A DNA stretch of 64,000 nucleotides, taken from assembly GCF_001401755.1 (NCBI RefSeq), contig NZ_KQ474102.1:1-64000 (forward strand). Direction: 5' to 3'. The position numbers and the translations under genes are program-made. This stretch comes from Aquimarina longa SW024 (GTDB lineage: Bacteria; Bacteroidota; Bacteroidia; Flavobacteriales; Flavobacteriaceae). Every line of letters starts with the position of its first letter. Position 1 is the stretch's first letter. Below are positions 27,880 through 38,312 of this stretch, one piece after another. Below the pieces are notes generated by a model. That model was given only the letters and a program-made list of their open reading frames with translations, had not been told where the DNA came from and made no database searches.

Positions 27880-28551
27880 TTAATTGTTTAATGGATATAT
27901 TTTTTGCTCTGATAATTTCCCATCTTTATAATATTTCCATACACCATTTTTACGATCTCTTTTATAGTTCCCTTCTATGATTAATATTCCTTTTGTATCA
28001 TAATATTTCGTTACACCATGTAGTTGATCATTCTCGTACATAAATTCTTTCATTATCAATCCTTCCTCAGAATATATAACTCTTTTGCCATTTCGTTTTC
28101 CATTAACATAGATTATTTTCTCTGTCAATTGCCCATTTTCGAAATATGTTAACTGCTCTCCATTTAGTTTATCATATTCATAATATTCTGTCATCATAGT
28201 TTTATCAGAATTTTTATGATAATATTTCCATAATCCAGTTCTATTTTTCCCTACCATCAATCCTTCACTTATTACTTTTCCTTTTTGAGAAAAATATCTC
28301 AAATTAATAGTATCATTATTTTTTGAAAATAATTTTACTGCAGTAGGTAAATTACCACTATTAGGTTTGTAGAATTTAAATTCTCCTACTTCTTTACCAT
28401 GGTCAAAAGTTCCTTCATAACGAAGTTGATCACTATTATCATACTTTTTTTGCCATTTACCATGACGTTTCCCATTAGCATCATATTGATTATATTCTTG
28501 TCCAAGAACAGAAAAACTAACAGTTAAAACAAAAAACAAAAATATTCGCAT
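27880..28551 (-). CDS. Exported MORN/YwqK-like repeat protein
   Basis: A 223-residue protein with a signal peptide (MRIFLFFVLTVSFSVLGQ) followed by repeated MORN-variant units such as NGKRHGKWQKKY, KNRTGLWKYYH, NGKRNGKRVIYSEEGLI and DRKNGVWKYYKDGK. Databases often label this family a toxin-antitoxin YwqK antitoxin, but no toxin gene is adjacent here, so I would not call it an antitoxin. The repeats may bind membranes or proteins at the cell surface. It lies alone between yidC and mnmA. Confidence 0.82.
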   Translation of the reverse strand: MRIFLFFVLTVSFSVLGQEYNQYDANGKRHGKWQKKYDNSDQLRYEGTFDHGKEVGEFKFYKPNSGNLPTAVKLFSKNNDTINLRYFSQKGKVISEGLMVGKNRTGLWKYYHKNSDKTMMTEYYEYDKLNGEQLTYFENGQLTEKIIYVNGKRNGKRVIYSEEGLIMKEFMYENDQLHGVTKYYDTKGILIIEGNYKRDRKNGVWKYYKDGKLSEQKIYPLNN

Positions 28552-28643
28552 AAGTGTACTATTAAATTTGGGATATTACTTCAACGAATCTATTACCCAA
28601 AAAGTATACCAATATTATAAAATCAAATTGATATAAGGAAGCC

Positions 28644-28689
28644 CTACCTATAAAAAAAGCTCCTAATAAGGAGCTTTTTTTATAGGTAG
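28644..28689 (-). terminator. Terminator after yidC
   Basis: A perfect 20-bp stem (28644-28663 with 28670-28689) with a 6-base loop begins 10 bases beyond the yidC stop. Runs of T within the arm lie on both strands. Confidence 0.85.
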
Positions 28690-28699
28690 TATGTTATTT

Positions 28700-30583
28700 T
28701 TATTTCTTTTTACCTTTTTGTTGCTCTGCTTGTTCCATCAGTTCTTTCATTTTTGTCTGAAACTTACCTTGTTTCTTAGGTTTCTTTTTGTTTTCCTGAA
28801 TTTTAGCATGGATCTTATCTTCATCTATAATAACATTTTTTATGACTAACATAATACCTATAGTAATCAGGTTAGATATAAAATAGTATAATGATAACCC
28901 ACTTGCATAGTTATTAAAGAAAAATAACATCATCACTGGAGATAGATACATAATGAATTTCATATTTGGCATTCCTGGCTGTTGCGTCTGCATAGTCTGC
29001 CCTGTAGTCATTGTCATATATATGAATATCGCTATAGATGCTAATATTGGAAACAAACTAATATGATCTCCATAAAAAGGAATTGTAAATGGTAATTCTG
29101 CTATAGTATCATAACTAGATAAATCATCCGCCCATAAGAAACTTTTTTGTCGTAATTGAAATGCACTTGGGAAGAAATTAAACAATGCATAAAATACTGG
29201 TATTTGCATCAATGCAGGTAAACACCCACTCATTGGGTTTACTCCTGCTTTACCATACAATGCCATTGTTTCTTGCTGTTTCTTCATTGCATTATCCTTG
29301 TACTTCTCATTAATCTCATTAATTTCTGGGCGTAAAACTTTCATTTTTGCCTGAGATAAATACGACTTATAAGTAACAGGAGAGAGTACAATACGTACTA
29401 TAATTGTCATCACTACTATTGCAATACCATAAGGAAGGAATCCGCTTAAAAACCCAAAAAATGGGATAAATAAATACCTGTTTATTATTCCAAAAATTCC
29501 CCAACCTAAAGGTACAATTTCATCTAGATTACGATCATAAGCATTTACTATTTTATAATCTGTAGGACCATAATACCAATCCATAGCATAGTTTATTTCT
29601 CCTCCTTGAAGTTCTAATGGAATTGATGCAGAAAACTCTCTGGTTACTTTTATATCTTTATCATCTAATTCTGTATTACCTGCTATATTTTTTGATGTAA
29701 AAGAAGTTGTTTTAAAAGGTGTATCTGTTAATAGTATAGATGTAAAAAAGTGTTGATTAAATGCTATCCAGCTTACATTTTGCTCTTCATCATCTGCAAA
29801 CTCTCCAGCTCCTACATAGTCGTCTTTTCCTCCATCATACTCATACTTAATTTCTGTATATCTATTTTCATATGCTGCACTTTTAGCATGTCTTATCCCT
29901 TGTAGTTTCCAATCAAGGTTTATTTTTTGACTGCTATTAATAACCTGCTGTAACCCCTGAGATCTAATGGTAAAATCTACCATATAATCATTTGGTTTCA
30001 TCTCATATCTATACTCTAAAAACTTAGCTTCAGAAACTTTAAGTTTCATTGATACTATTGTATTATCTCCATTTTTAGTAACTGTAGGTTCAAAAAATAA
30101 ATCTTGCGTATTTAAAATTCTATTATCTGTAGTTCCAAAATTAATATTAAAAGAGGCATTCTTACCATCTTTTATAAGATATACAGGTACAGAATCATAT
30201 GTTTTAAAATTTTTTAGTAAGGCTTCAGAGATATACCCTCCTCTATTATTTATCTTAAGACTTAAAACTTCATTCTCGATCTTAGTGTATTCATTTTTTG
30301 CTGATGGTAAACTAGCAGAGTATGCAAATGCTCCTAGTTGGGTTTTAGCATTAGATAGTGCAACAGAATCGAGTGGATTAACTGCAATAGCAGTATTCTC
30401 TGTTACAAAGTCAGTAGTAGTTTGCTTATCTGTTTTTTTCTCTGATGTTACTTGTTCTTTTTTAGCCTTTTCTGCTGCTATTTCCTCAGGAGTTGGTTGA
30501 TTTAGATAGAACATCCAAACGATGATTCCAAAAATAAGTGCAAATCCAATTATCGAATTAAGATCAAATTTCTTTTCTTCCAT
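28700..30583 (-). CDS. yidC: Membrane protein insertase YidC
   Basis: Inserts and folds proteins in the cytoplasmic membrane, alone or with SecYEG. The 627-residue protein has an N-terminal membrane helix (IIGFALIFGIIVWMFYL), a large periplasmic beta domain (about 90-360) and a C-terminal five-helix core with SQAKMKVLRPEINEINEKYK and GVNPMSGCLPALMQIPVFYA. The tail is very basic (KKPKKQGKFQ), as in species that use it for ribosome binding. It follows pyrG by 92 bases on the same strand. Confidence 0.96.
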   Translation of the reverse strand: MEEKKFDLNSIIGFALIFGIIVWMFYLNQPTPEEIAAEKAKKEQVTSEKKTDKQTTTDFVTENTAIAVNPLDSVALSNAKTQLGAFAYSASLPSAKNEYTKIENEVLSLKINNRGGYISEALLKNFKTYDSVPVYLIKDGKNASFNINFGTTDNRILNTQDLFFEPTVTKNGDNTIVSMKLKVSEAKFLEYRYEMKPNDYMVDFTIRSQGLQQVINSSQKINLDWKLQGIRHAKSAAYENRYTEIKYEYDGGKDDYVGAGEFADDEEQNVSWIAFNQHFFTSILLTDTPFKTTSFTSKNIAGNTELDDKDIKVTREFSASIPLELQGGEINYAMDWYYGPTDYKIVNAYDRNLDEIVPLGWGIFGIINRYLFIPFFGFLSGFLPYGIAIVVMTIIVRIVLSPVTYKSYLSQAKMKVLRPEINEINEKYKDNAMKKQQETMALYGKAGVNPMSGCLPALMQIPVFYALFNFFPSAFQLRQKSFLWADDLSSYDTIAELPFTIPFYGDHISLFPILASIAIFIYMTMTTGQTMQTQQPGMPNMKFIMYLSPVMMLFFFNNYASGLSLYYFISNLITIGIMLVIKNVIIDEDKIHAKIQENKKKPKKQGKFQTKMKELMEQAEQQKGKKK

Positions 30584-30675
30584 GTATTGATGTGTAAAAA
30601 GCCTTTATCTAAATGATTTAGATTTAGGCTTTCAGTTATATATTTAATAATTTATGATTCCAATTATCCCGCCAA

Positions 30676-32331
<1,656 letters not shown>

Positions 32332-32358
32332 TTAGTAAAGTTGTAGTAAAATTTTGCG

Positions 32359-32366
32359 CAAAAGTA
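32359..32366 (-). promoter_or_regulatory. -7 box of pyrG
   Basis: On the minus strand TACTTTTG matches the Bacteroidota -7 consensus, 39 bases upstream of the pyrG ATG. The nearest TTG is at a longer-than-usual distance (24 bases). Confidence 0.4.
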
Positions 32367-32474
32367 CAAAGAAGTCATGAAACCTTACCCCAAAAACCTA
32401 TCTATATTATACTATTGATCAATATTTACTAAGAATGTACTACCAAGAAGGTGAATCAATTGTATCTAAAAAAC

Positions 32475-32500
32475 AAAATCCTATCTTTCGACAGGATTTT
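32475..32500 (-). terminator. Terminator after the DUF5606 gene
   Basis: On the minus strand AAAATCCT pairs with AGGATTTT around a 10-base loop, followed by GTTTTTT. It lies about 20 bases after the stop of the DUF5606 gene. Confidence 0.75.
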
Positions 32501-32521
32501 TAATACTTAACTTTATATTTT

Positions 32522-32947
32522 TTATTCTTCTTCTTCCGTTGTTTTTTCTTCTACTTCTGGTTCAGAAAAATCTGTCATTCCTTTAGATTGCAAAATATTA
32601 TACCATTGGATCACCTTTTTCATATCACTGGTATATACCCTATCTTCATCATAATCTGGCAATATTTCACTAAAATATGCCTCTAATTTATCTTTAGGCT
32701 CTTTATGATTCATTGCTTGTTCACCATTTTCTTTATCTAAAATCTTTTTAAAGATTTCTCGTAATGGCACTTCTTCTGTAAATGTATAGATTGCAATTTC
32801 ACTAAGTACACTTACATTATGTCTTATACTTACTGATAATCGTTTTCCATCTAATAGAGATTCTGCTATAAAACCACTTCGAGTTTGTGTTTTTAATTCA
32901 TACAAACCGGGTTTACCCGAAATTGCTAGTATCTTATCTAAGCTCAT
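32522..32947 (-). CDS. DUF5606 domain protein
   Basis: A 141-residue soluble, acidic protein. The N-terminal half (LDKILAISGKPGLYELKTQT, followed by SGFIAESLLDGKRLSVSIRH) is the DUF5606 domain, found almost only in Bacteroidota. The C-terminal tail is acidic and likely disordered (EVEEKTTEEEE). No catalytic residues are obvious. It follows def (92-base gap) in the same direction, a frequent arrangement that hints at a role in protein maturation or translation, but the function is unknown. Confidence 0.85.
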   Translation of the reverse strand: MSLDKILAISGKPGLYELKTQTRSGFIAESLLDGKRLSVSIRHNVSVLSEIAIYTFTEEVPLREIFKKILDKENGEQAMNHKEPKDKLEAYFSEILPDYDEDRVYTSDMKKVIQWYNILQSKGMTDFSEPEVEEKTTEEEE

Positions 32948-33039
32948 ATATTTTTATTTCAAAAGTTGGCAAATATCTATAGTTCATTTTTAAAAATCAA
33001 ACATTCGCCAACATAAATATTTAATACGTAAAATTGTAA

Positions 33040-33630
33040 TTACCTTCCTTTTTTAGCCAAAGGAAAACGCATACGATATTCTGGTTTAACTTTTCCTTTA
33101 GAAATGTTTGCTAATTTTCCTTTTATCAAACGTTTTTTAAGACTAGATAGTTTATCGGTAAACAAAATTCCTTCAATATGATCATATTCATGCTGAATTA
33201 CTCTTGCTGCTAGTCCATTATATACTTCTGTATGCTCTACAAAATTTTCATCAAAATATTTTATTTTAACGAATTCATTACGAAATACATCTTCTCGTAT
33301 TTCAGGAATGCTTAAACATCCTTCTGCAAATGCCCACTCTTCTCCTGTTTCTTCTATAATAGTAGCATTAATAAATACTTTTTTAAAGTCTTTTAATTGG
33401 TTAGCTTCTTCTTCTGACAACTCTTCATCTTCAGAAAAAGGTGATGCATCAATAATAAATAATCGGATAGGAAGTCCTATCTGAGGGGCTGCTAATCCTA
33501 CTCCATGAGCATTATACATGGTTTCAAACATATTTTCTAAAAGCTCAGCAAGCTTTGGATACTCCTTTTCTATTTCTTTTCCCTTTTTCTTTAATACTGG
33601 GTCTCCGTATGCTACAATAGGTAATATCAT
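33040..33630 (-). CDS. def: Peptide deformylase
   Basis: Removes the formyl group from the N-terminal methionine of new proteins. All three motifs are present in the 196-residue protein: GVGLAAPQIG (43-52), EGCLSIP with metal ligand Cys105, and QHEYDHIEG with ligands His147 and His151 and catalytic Glu148. An acidic insert (about residues 65-82) is larger than in enterobacterial enzymes and is usual for Bacteroidota. It lies between ruvX and the DUF5606 gene on the same strand. Confidence 0.96.
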   Translation of the reverse strand: MILPIVAYGDPVLKKKGKEIEKEYPKLAELLENMFETMYNAHGVGLAAPQIGLPIRLFIIDASPFSEDEELSEEEANQLKDFKKVFINATIIEETGEEWAFAEGCLSIPEIREDVFRNEFVKIKYFDENFVEHTEVYNGLAARVIQHEYDHIEGILFTDKLSSLKKRLIKGKLANISKGKVKPEYRMRFPLAKKGR

Positions 33631-33748
33631 GTAAATTCTATATTTTTAATGGATGATTAAAAAAATAGTAATTGTCTTTTTTATAATAGTAATTATTTTA
33701 CCAAAAATAAAAACAGTCAATTCTTCCTTTTTTTATTATTATTCGTCT

Positions 33749-34159
33749 TTATAAATTATAAAGATAATCTTGTAATATAATCGTAGCACTAATCTGATCT
33801 ACTAATGCTTTATCTCTACGTCTTTTTTTTGAAATACCACTAGCTAACATTGTATTAAATGCTATTTTAGAGGTAAAACGTTCATCTATTCTTTTTACAG
33901 GAATACTAGGAAATTCTTTGCTCAGCTTTACTAAGAAAGGTTGAATTAGTTTCTCACTTTCTGAGGCCTCTCCATGCATCCTTTTAGGCTCCCCTACTAC
34001 AAAAAGTTCTACTTCTTCTTTAGCAACATATTCTTTTAACCATATTAACAATTCTTTGGTATCAACTGTTGTCAATCCCGAAGCTATTATCTTAGATTCA
34101 TCGGTAACTGCTATCCCACAGCGCTTTCCTCCATAATCTATAGCTAAAATTCGTGCCAT
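33749..34159 (-). CDS. ruvX: Putative Holliday junction resolvase / pre-16S rRNA nuclease RuvX (YqgF)
   Basis: A 136-residue RNase H-fold nuclease. It has the N-terminal acid in MARILAIDYGGKRCGIAVTD, the central VVGEPKRMHGE, the RIDERFTSKIA strand and the C-terminal VDQISATIILQDYL aspartate. YqgF/RuvX proteins process the 5' end of pre-16S rRNA in E. coli and were also proposed as junction resolvases. It is the first gene of the ruvX-def-DUF5606 run and is divergent from dapD. Confidence 0.93.
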   Translation of the reverse strand: MARILAIDYGGKRCGIAVTDESKIIASGLTTVDTKELLIWLKEYVAKEEVELFVVGEPKRMHGEASESEKLIQPFLVKLSKEFPSIPVKRIDERFTSKIAFNTMLASGISKKRRRDKALVDQISATIILQDYLYNL

Positions 34160-34175
34160 GTATTTTTTTTTTTTG

Positions 34176-34183
34176 CAAAAGTA
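34176..34183 (-). promoter_or_regulatory. -7 box of ruvX
   Basis: TACTTTTG on the minus strand matches the -7 consensus, 16 bases upstream of the ATG. No obvious -33 element. Confidence 0.4.
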
Positions 34184-34288
34184 TGATATTATTATAAAAA
34201 TACCTTATTTATTAATGGTTTACTAAAATATGGTTTATCCGTATTTTTTTCAAAGTAAGCTAGTATCTTTACCAAAATTTTTTATTAG

Positions 34289-35104
34289 ATGATTCAACTA
34301 AAAGAAACCATAGAAAAAGCTTGGGAAAACCGAGAACTCTTAAAAGAGTCTAAAACCCAAGATGCAATAAGAGAAGTTGTTAATTTATTAGATATAGGAG
34401 AACTTCGTGTTGCCGAACCTACTGAAGAAGGTTGGCAAGTAAACGAATGGGTAAAAAAAGGAGTTGTTCTTTATTTTCCTATTCAAAAAATGGAAACTCT
34501 GGAAGCAGGGATTTTTGAATATCATGATAAAATTCCATTAAAAAGAGGATATGAAGCTAAAGGGATTCGTGTAGTTCCTAATGCTGTTGCACGTCATGGA
34601 GCATATATTTCTCCGGGCACTATATTAATGCCTAGCTATGTAAACATAGGGGCTTATGTAGATAAAGGTACTATGGTAGACACATGGGCTACTGTAGGTA
34701 GTTGTGCGCAAATAGGAAAGAATGTGCATCTTAGTGGAGGTGTTGGTATTGGTGGTGTATTAGAACCTTTACAAGCTGCTCCTGTAATTATCGAAGATAA
34801 TGCTTTTATAGGATCTAGATGTATCGTTGTAGAAGGTGTACGAGTAGAAAAAGAAGCTGTACTAGGTGCTAATGTAGTACTTACTGCTTCTACAAAAATT
34901 ATTGATGTAACAGGGGATACTCCTATCGAAAGAAAAGGAGTTGTTCCTTCTGGTTCTGTTGTTATTCCTGGTAGTTATACTAAGAAATTTGCTGCAGGAG
35001 AATATAATGTGCCTTGTGCTTTGATTATTGGTAAACGTAAAGAGAGTACTGATAAGAAAACTTCACTTAATGATGCGCTTCGTGAATATGATGTAGCAGT
35101 GTAA
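34289..35104 (+). CDS. dapD: 2,3,4,5-tetrahydropyridine-2,6-dicarboxylate N-succinyltransferase
   Basis: Succinylates tetrahydrodipicolinate in the diaminopimelate/lysine pathway, so it feeds peptidoglycan synthesis. The 271-residue protein has the helical N-terminal domain and the left-handed beta-helix of hexapeptide repeats (MPSYVNIGAYVDKGTMVDTW, IGKNVHLSGGVGIGGVLEPL), plus the C-terminal KKTSLNDALREYDV-type tail. It stands alone, divergent from ruvX, with a near-consensus -7 (TATCTTTA, 34264-34271). Confidence 0.96.
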   Translation: MIQLKETIEKAWENRELLKESKTQDAIREVVNLLDIGELRVAEPTEEGWQVNEWVKKGVVLYFPIQKMETLEAGIFEYHDKIPLKRGYEAKGIRVVPNAVARHGAYISPGTILMPSYVNIGAYVDKGTMVDTWATVGSCAQIGKNVHLSGGVGIGGVLEPLQAAPVIIEDNAFIGSRCIVVEGVRVEKEAVLGANVVLTASTKIIDVTGDTPIERKGVVPSGSVVIPGSYTKKFAAGEYNVPCALIIGKRKESTDKKTSLNDALREYDVAV

Positions 35105-35123
35105 AAAGAAAAGGATAAGAAAA

Positions 35124-35163
35124 TAATTGAGCTTGTCTTTTTAAATAAAAATAAGCTCAATTA
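35124..35163 (+). terminator. Terminator after dapD
   Basis: An 11-bp inverted repeat (TAATTGAGCTT with AAGCTCAATTA) with an 18-base loop, followed by CTTTTAT, begins 20 bases after dapD. It also lies just before the next glycosyltransferase gene. Confidence 0.55.
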
Positions 35164-35182
35164 CTTTTATTAATACTATTTT

Positions 35183-36244
35183 ATGAAGGTTTTAGTAATT
35201 CAGCAAAAAATGATTGGTGATGTACTTACAAGTACTATTATCTGCGAATCATTACGCAAAAAGTATCCTGGGGTAACTATCGATTATTTAGTGAACTCTA
35301 ATACAAAACCTGTTATTTTAGAAAATCCTTTCTTTGATCGTATTATTGAATTCAAAACTGAATATCGAAACGACAAAAGGGCGTTTTATACGTTTTTAAA
35401 AAACATACGAAACTCTAGGTATGATCGTGTAATTGATGTTTATGGCAAACTAGAAAGTAACCTCATTACACTATTTTCTGGAGCTTCTCAAAAAATATCT
35501 TTTTATAAATGGTATACTCATTTCTTATATACAAAAACTATTAAAAGAAATTCTAAACCTCTTACCAATGCTAGTGTTGCTATAGAAAATAGATTGCGTT
35601 TGGTTTTTCCTGAAGATCGTATTATTGATGAGATTAAAAGACCAAAAATTTTTTTAACCAAAGAAGAAAAAGAAAAAGCAAGAGAGTTTCTCGAATCTAA
35701 TGGTATTTCCAAAGAAAAACCTATACTAATGATTAGTGCCTTAGGTAGTGATCTGAGAAAAACATTTCCTCTTAAGAAGATGGCTGAAGTAATTGATGCA
35801 ATTGCTCGCACTACAGACGCGTGTATCCTATTTAACTACATACCTAGTCAAGAAAAAGAAGCTAGAACTATTTATAACCTTACTTCGTTAAAAACGAAAA
35901 GACGTATTCACTTTGATGTATTTGCGAAGAGTTTACGAGGATTTCTTGCAGTTTTATCACATTGTAATGCATTAATTGGTAATGAAGGTGGTGCTGTAAA
36001 TATGTCTAAAGCACTTGATATTCCTACTTTTACTATTTTTTCTCCTTGGATTAATAAAAAAGACTGGAGTATATTTGAAGATGGAGAAACTCATATGTCT
36101 GTACACTTATCTGATTATCTCCCAGAATTATTTTTAAATAAAAAAACTAAAGAATTAAAAAAGAATTCTTTAGAGCTTTATGCTCATTTTAAACCTGATT
36201 TTTTTATAGATCAATTATCTATTTTCTTGAACAACAATGTATAA
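35183..36244 (+). CDS. Glycosyltransferase family 9 (heptosyltransferase-like)
   Basis: A 353-residue GT-B enzyme resembling ADP-heptose:LPS heptosyltransferases. It starts MKVLVIQQKMIGDVLTSTII and has the C-terminal LSHCNALIGNEGGAVNMSKA donor-binding segment. It probably adds a core sugar to lipopolysaccharide at the inner face of the cytoplasmic membrane. It neighbours two family 2 glycosyltransferases, which supports a surface-glycan role. The donor sugar is not proven. Confidence 0.88.
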   Translation: MKVLVIQQKMIGDVLTSTIICESLRKKYPGVTIDYLVNSNTKPVILENPFFDRIIEFKTEYRNDKRAFYTFLKNIRNSRYDRVIDVYGKLESNLITLFSGASQKISFYKWYTHFLYTKTIKRNSKPLTNASVAIENRLRLVFPEDRIIDEIKRPKIFLTKEEKEKAREFLESNGISKEKPILMISALGSDLRKTFPLKKMAEVIDAIARTTDACILFNYIPSQEKEARTIYNLTSLKTKRRIHFDVFAKSLRGFLAVLSHCNALIGNEGGAVNMSKALDIPTFTIFSPWINKKDWSIFEDGETHMSVHLSDYLPELFLNKKTKELKKNSLELYAHFKPDFFIDQLSIFLNNNV

Positions 36245-36326
36245 TCTATTATTAACTAGATAGTACAATAAGCGCCACCTTTATATGATTGTCCTTTTAT
36301 AAACATTTTTAGCGTCTCTTTTTTCT

Positions 36327-37151
36327 TTAACTTTCTTTTTCAATTCCATAAGGTGTTCGTGTTATTTTATCTCGTTTAGTTACTTTTCTTATAGCATTGT
36401 TTTTAATAATCATCTCTGGTTCTACATAGCCCCTTTCATGATATAAATGCACACATATAGCACTATATCGTATTTGTCTTGCTCTAACTCCTATATTGAA
36501 TAAACGTTCTCCGATTTCTCTATCTTCTCCTCCGTATTGCATACGCTCATCAAAACCATTTACCGCTAAAACATTCTCTTTCCACCCAGAAACATTCATA
36601 CCATCCCAAGTAGCCTTAGTAGGTGTTATAAAATTAAGAACATGTTCTTTTGTGCCCTTTGCTGTAAGCTTATTTAGTTTAAAAGAAGATTTCATACCTT
36701 TACTTTGTAACCAACCTGCTTTAAAACAATTTTGGTTTTCAATATCTTCTTTAGAAATTAACTTTGATATAGATTCTGGTAGTTTAAAATACCCCCCAGA
36801 TAAAAACCAACCTATTTTTCTTAATCGTATATGTGTTTCTACAAAGTCCTGACGTGGAATACAATCTCCATCCGTGAATAATAAATAGTTAGCTGCTGAA
36901 TGCATAATGGCCTTATTGAGAATAATTGTCTTCCTGAATCCTTGATCCTCGTGCCACACATGTTTTATAGGATAATCAACTATATTAGAAAATGCTTGAA
37001 CAACAGCTTTTGTTTCATCTGTAGAACCGTCATCAGCTATAATTACTTCAAAATTTTTACAACTCTGATAATTATAACCAACTAATACTTTTTCTAACCA
37101 TTCTGGTTGATTATAAGTACTTATAATAACGGTGATTTCTGGTAATTTCAT
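36327..37151 (-). CDS. Glycosyltransferase family 2, galactosyltransferase-related
   Basis: A 274-residue GT-A enzyme with ISTYNQPEWLEKVLVGY, the DDGSTDE nucleotide-sugar motif, the metal-binding DGDCIPR, and a C-terminal WGGED-type region (MQYGGEDREIGERL). It is a clear paralogue of the gene at 46599-47396: both share HVWHEDxGFRKxxILNKAI. It points towards the GT9 gene and away from the WaaE-like gene. Likely role in lipopolysaccharide core assembly, inferred from family and neighbours. Confidence 0.87.
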   Translation of the reverse strand: MKLPEITVIISTYNQPEWLEKVLVGYNYQSCKNFEVIIADDGSTDETKAVVQAFSNIVDYPIKHVWHEDQGFRKTIILNKAIMHSAANYLLFTDGDCIPRQDFVETHIRLRKIGWFLSGGYFKLPESISKLISKEDIENQNCFKAGWLQSKGMKSSFKLNKLTAKGTKEHVLNFITPTKATWDGMNVSGWKENVLAVNGFDERMQYGGEDREIGERLFNIGVRARQIRYSAICVHLYHERGYVEPEMIIKNNAIRKVTKRDKITRTPYGIEKES

Positions 37152-37230
37152 TGCATAAAAATAACTATTTTTGCAGGATAGCCATAATCTATGGCTCCTA
37201 AAAAATTATACAATCATTTGAAAATCTAAA

Positions 37231-37986
37231 ATGGTCAAACTCTCTGCTGTTATAATCACTTTTAATGAAGGAAAAAAAATTGAACGCTGTTTATCTTCTT
37301 TACAAGGAATTGTAGATGAAATAGTAGTCGTAGACTCATATTCTACGGATAATACTGAAGAGGTTTGCAACCAATATAATGTAAAATTTATAAAACAAAA
37401 ATTTTTAGGGTATATCGAACAAAAGAATTTTGCTATAGATCAGGCTACTCATGAGCATATCATTTCTTTAGATGGTGATGAGGCCTTATCTAATGAGTTA
37501 CAAGATGCTCTTATTCAACTAAAATCAAATTGGGTTTACGATGGATATTATATGAATCGGTATAACAATTTCTGTGGACAGTGGATTAAACATTCTGATT
37601 GGTATCCAGATAGAAAACTTAGAGCTTTTAAAAAAGGAAAGGGAGAATGGAAAGGTATAAACCCTCATGATTCTTTTAAATTATACAATCCTAAATCTGC
37701 AACTCAATTAAAAGGAGATATCTTACATTGGAACTATGCCTCATATCAAGAATTTAACCTAAAAACAGATAAATTTTCTACCATATCTGCTCAATCCTAT
37801 TACCAATTAGGTAAAAAAGCCCCTATTTGGAAAATTCTGCTAAATCCAACATGGGCATTTTTTAAATCTTATTTCTTACGATTAGGCTTTTTAGATGGGT
37901 TAAATGGATTCGTAATTTGTGTTCAAACTGCTAATATTACATTCTTAAAATACACTAAACTAAGAGAACTTATTAAAAACCAATAA
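37231..37986 (+). CDS. Glycosyltransferase family 2, WaaE/KdtX type
   Basis: A 251-residue GT-A enzyme. It has VIITFNEGKKIERCLSSLQG, VDSYSTDNTEEVC, the WaaE-like QKNFAIDQATHEHIISLDGD and the central WYPDRKLRAFKKGKGEW. This subfamily includes lipopolysaccharide core beta-1,4-glucosyltransferases. It is divergent from the other family 2 gene, with a shared 79-bp promoter region holding TATTTTTG (37166-37173). Confidence 0.88.
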   Translation: MVKLSAVIITFNEGKKIERCLSSLQGIVDEIVVVDSYSTDNTEEVCNQYNVKFIKQKFLGYIEQKNFAIDQATHEHIISLDGDEALSNELQDALIQLKSNWVYDGYYMNRYNNFCGQWIKHSDWYPDRKLRAFKKGKGEWKGINPHDSFKLYNPKSATQLKGDILHWNYASYQEFNLKTDKFSTISAQSYYQLGKKAPIWKILLNPTWAFFKSYFLRLGFLDGLNGFVICVQTANITFLKYTKLRELIKNQ

Positions 37987-38270
37987 AAGCATAATCAATA
38001 ACTGTGATAATTGTATTCTAAGCAACAATGAGTTAACTGACTAAGTAAATATTGTCTTAGATTTTATTTTATACATTAACCTATACGCTACTCCTGGAGA
38101 TATTTGTCCTATAGTCGTAGATTTTTTAATGTCTGATGAATCGTATGCTCTGAGAAATGAAAAAATAATTATTAACGGAGAAATGGCATCATAATTTTTT
38201 TAGCATAAAAAATACAGGCTTATCTATTTTTTTCAAGGCTTATCCTAATTCTGATGACTATACTATAGTA
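37987..38270. other. Intergenic stretch before the TonB receptor unit
   Basis: No gene or RNA is evident. All frames are short. Together with the inverted repeat that follows it forms a 326-base regulatory gap. Confidence 0.4.
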
Positions 38271-38310
38271 CTAATATAGTTTTGGACAAAATCGTTCAAA
38301 ACTATATTAG
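38271..38310 (+). promoter_or_regulatory. Perfect inverted repeat over the promoter of the TonB receptor unit
   Basis: CTAATATAGTTTTG (38271-38284) and CAAAACTATATTAG (38297-38310) are perfect 14-base arms around a 12-base spacer, ending 2 bases before the receptor ATG. The left arm contains a -7 box, TAGTTTTG (38277-38284). A DNA-binding dimer here would block the promoter; alternatively, the RNA hairpin, if transcribed, would mask the start codon. Direct control by the LytTR regulator encoded downstream is possible but unproven. Confidence 0.55.
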
Positions 38311-38312
38311 AA

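Noticed and set aside
27765..27980. 71-residue plus-strand frame between mnmA and the MORN-like gene
   Set aside because: It runs into the MORN-like coding region and has no recognisable family or initiation signal.
27880..28551. Toxin-antitoxin system at the YwqK-like gene
   Set aside because: The antitoxin label is a database habit; no toxin gene is adjacent and the protein has a signal peptide.
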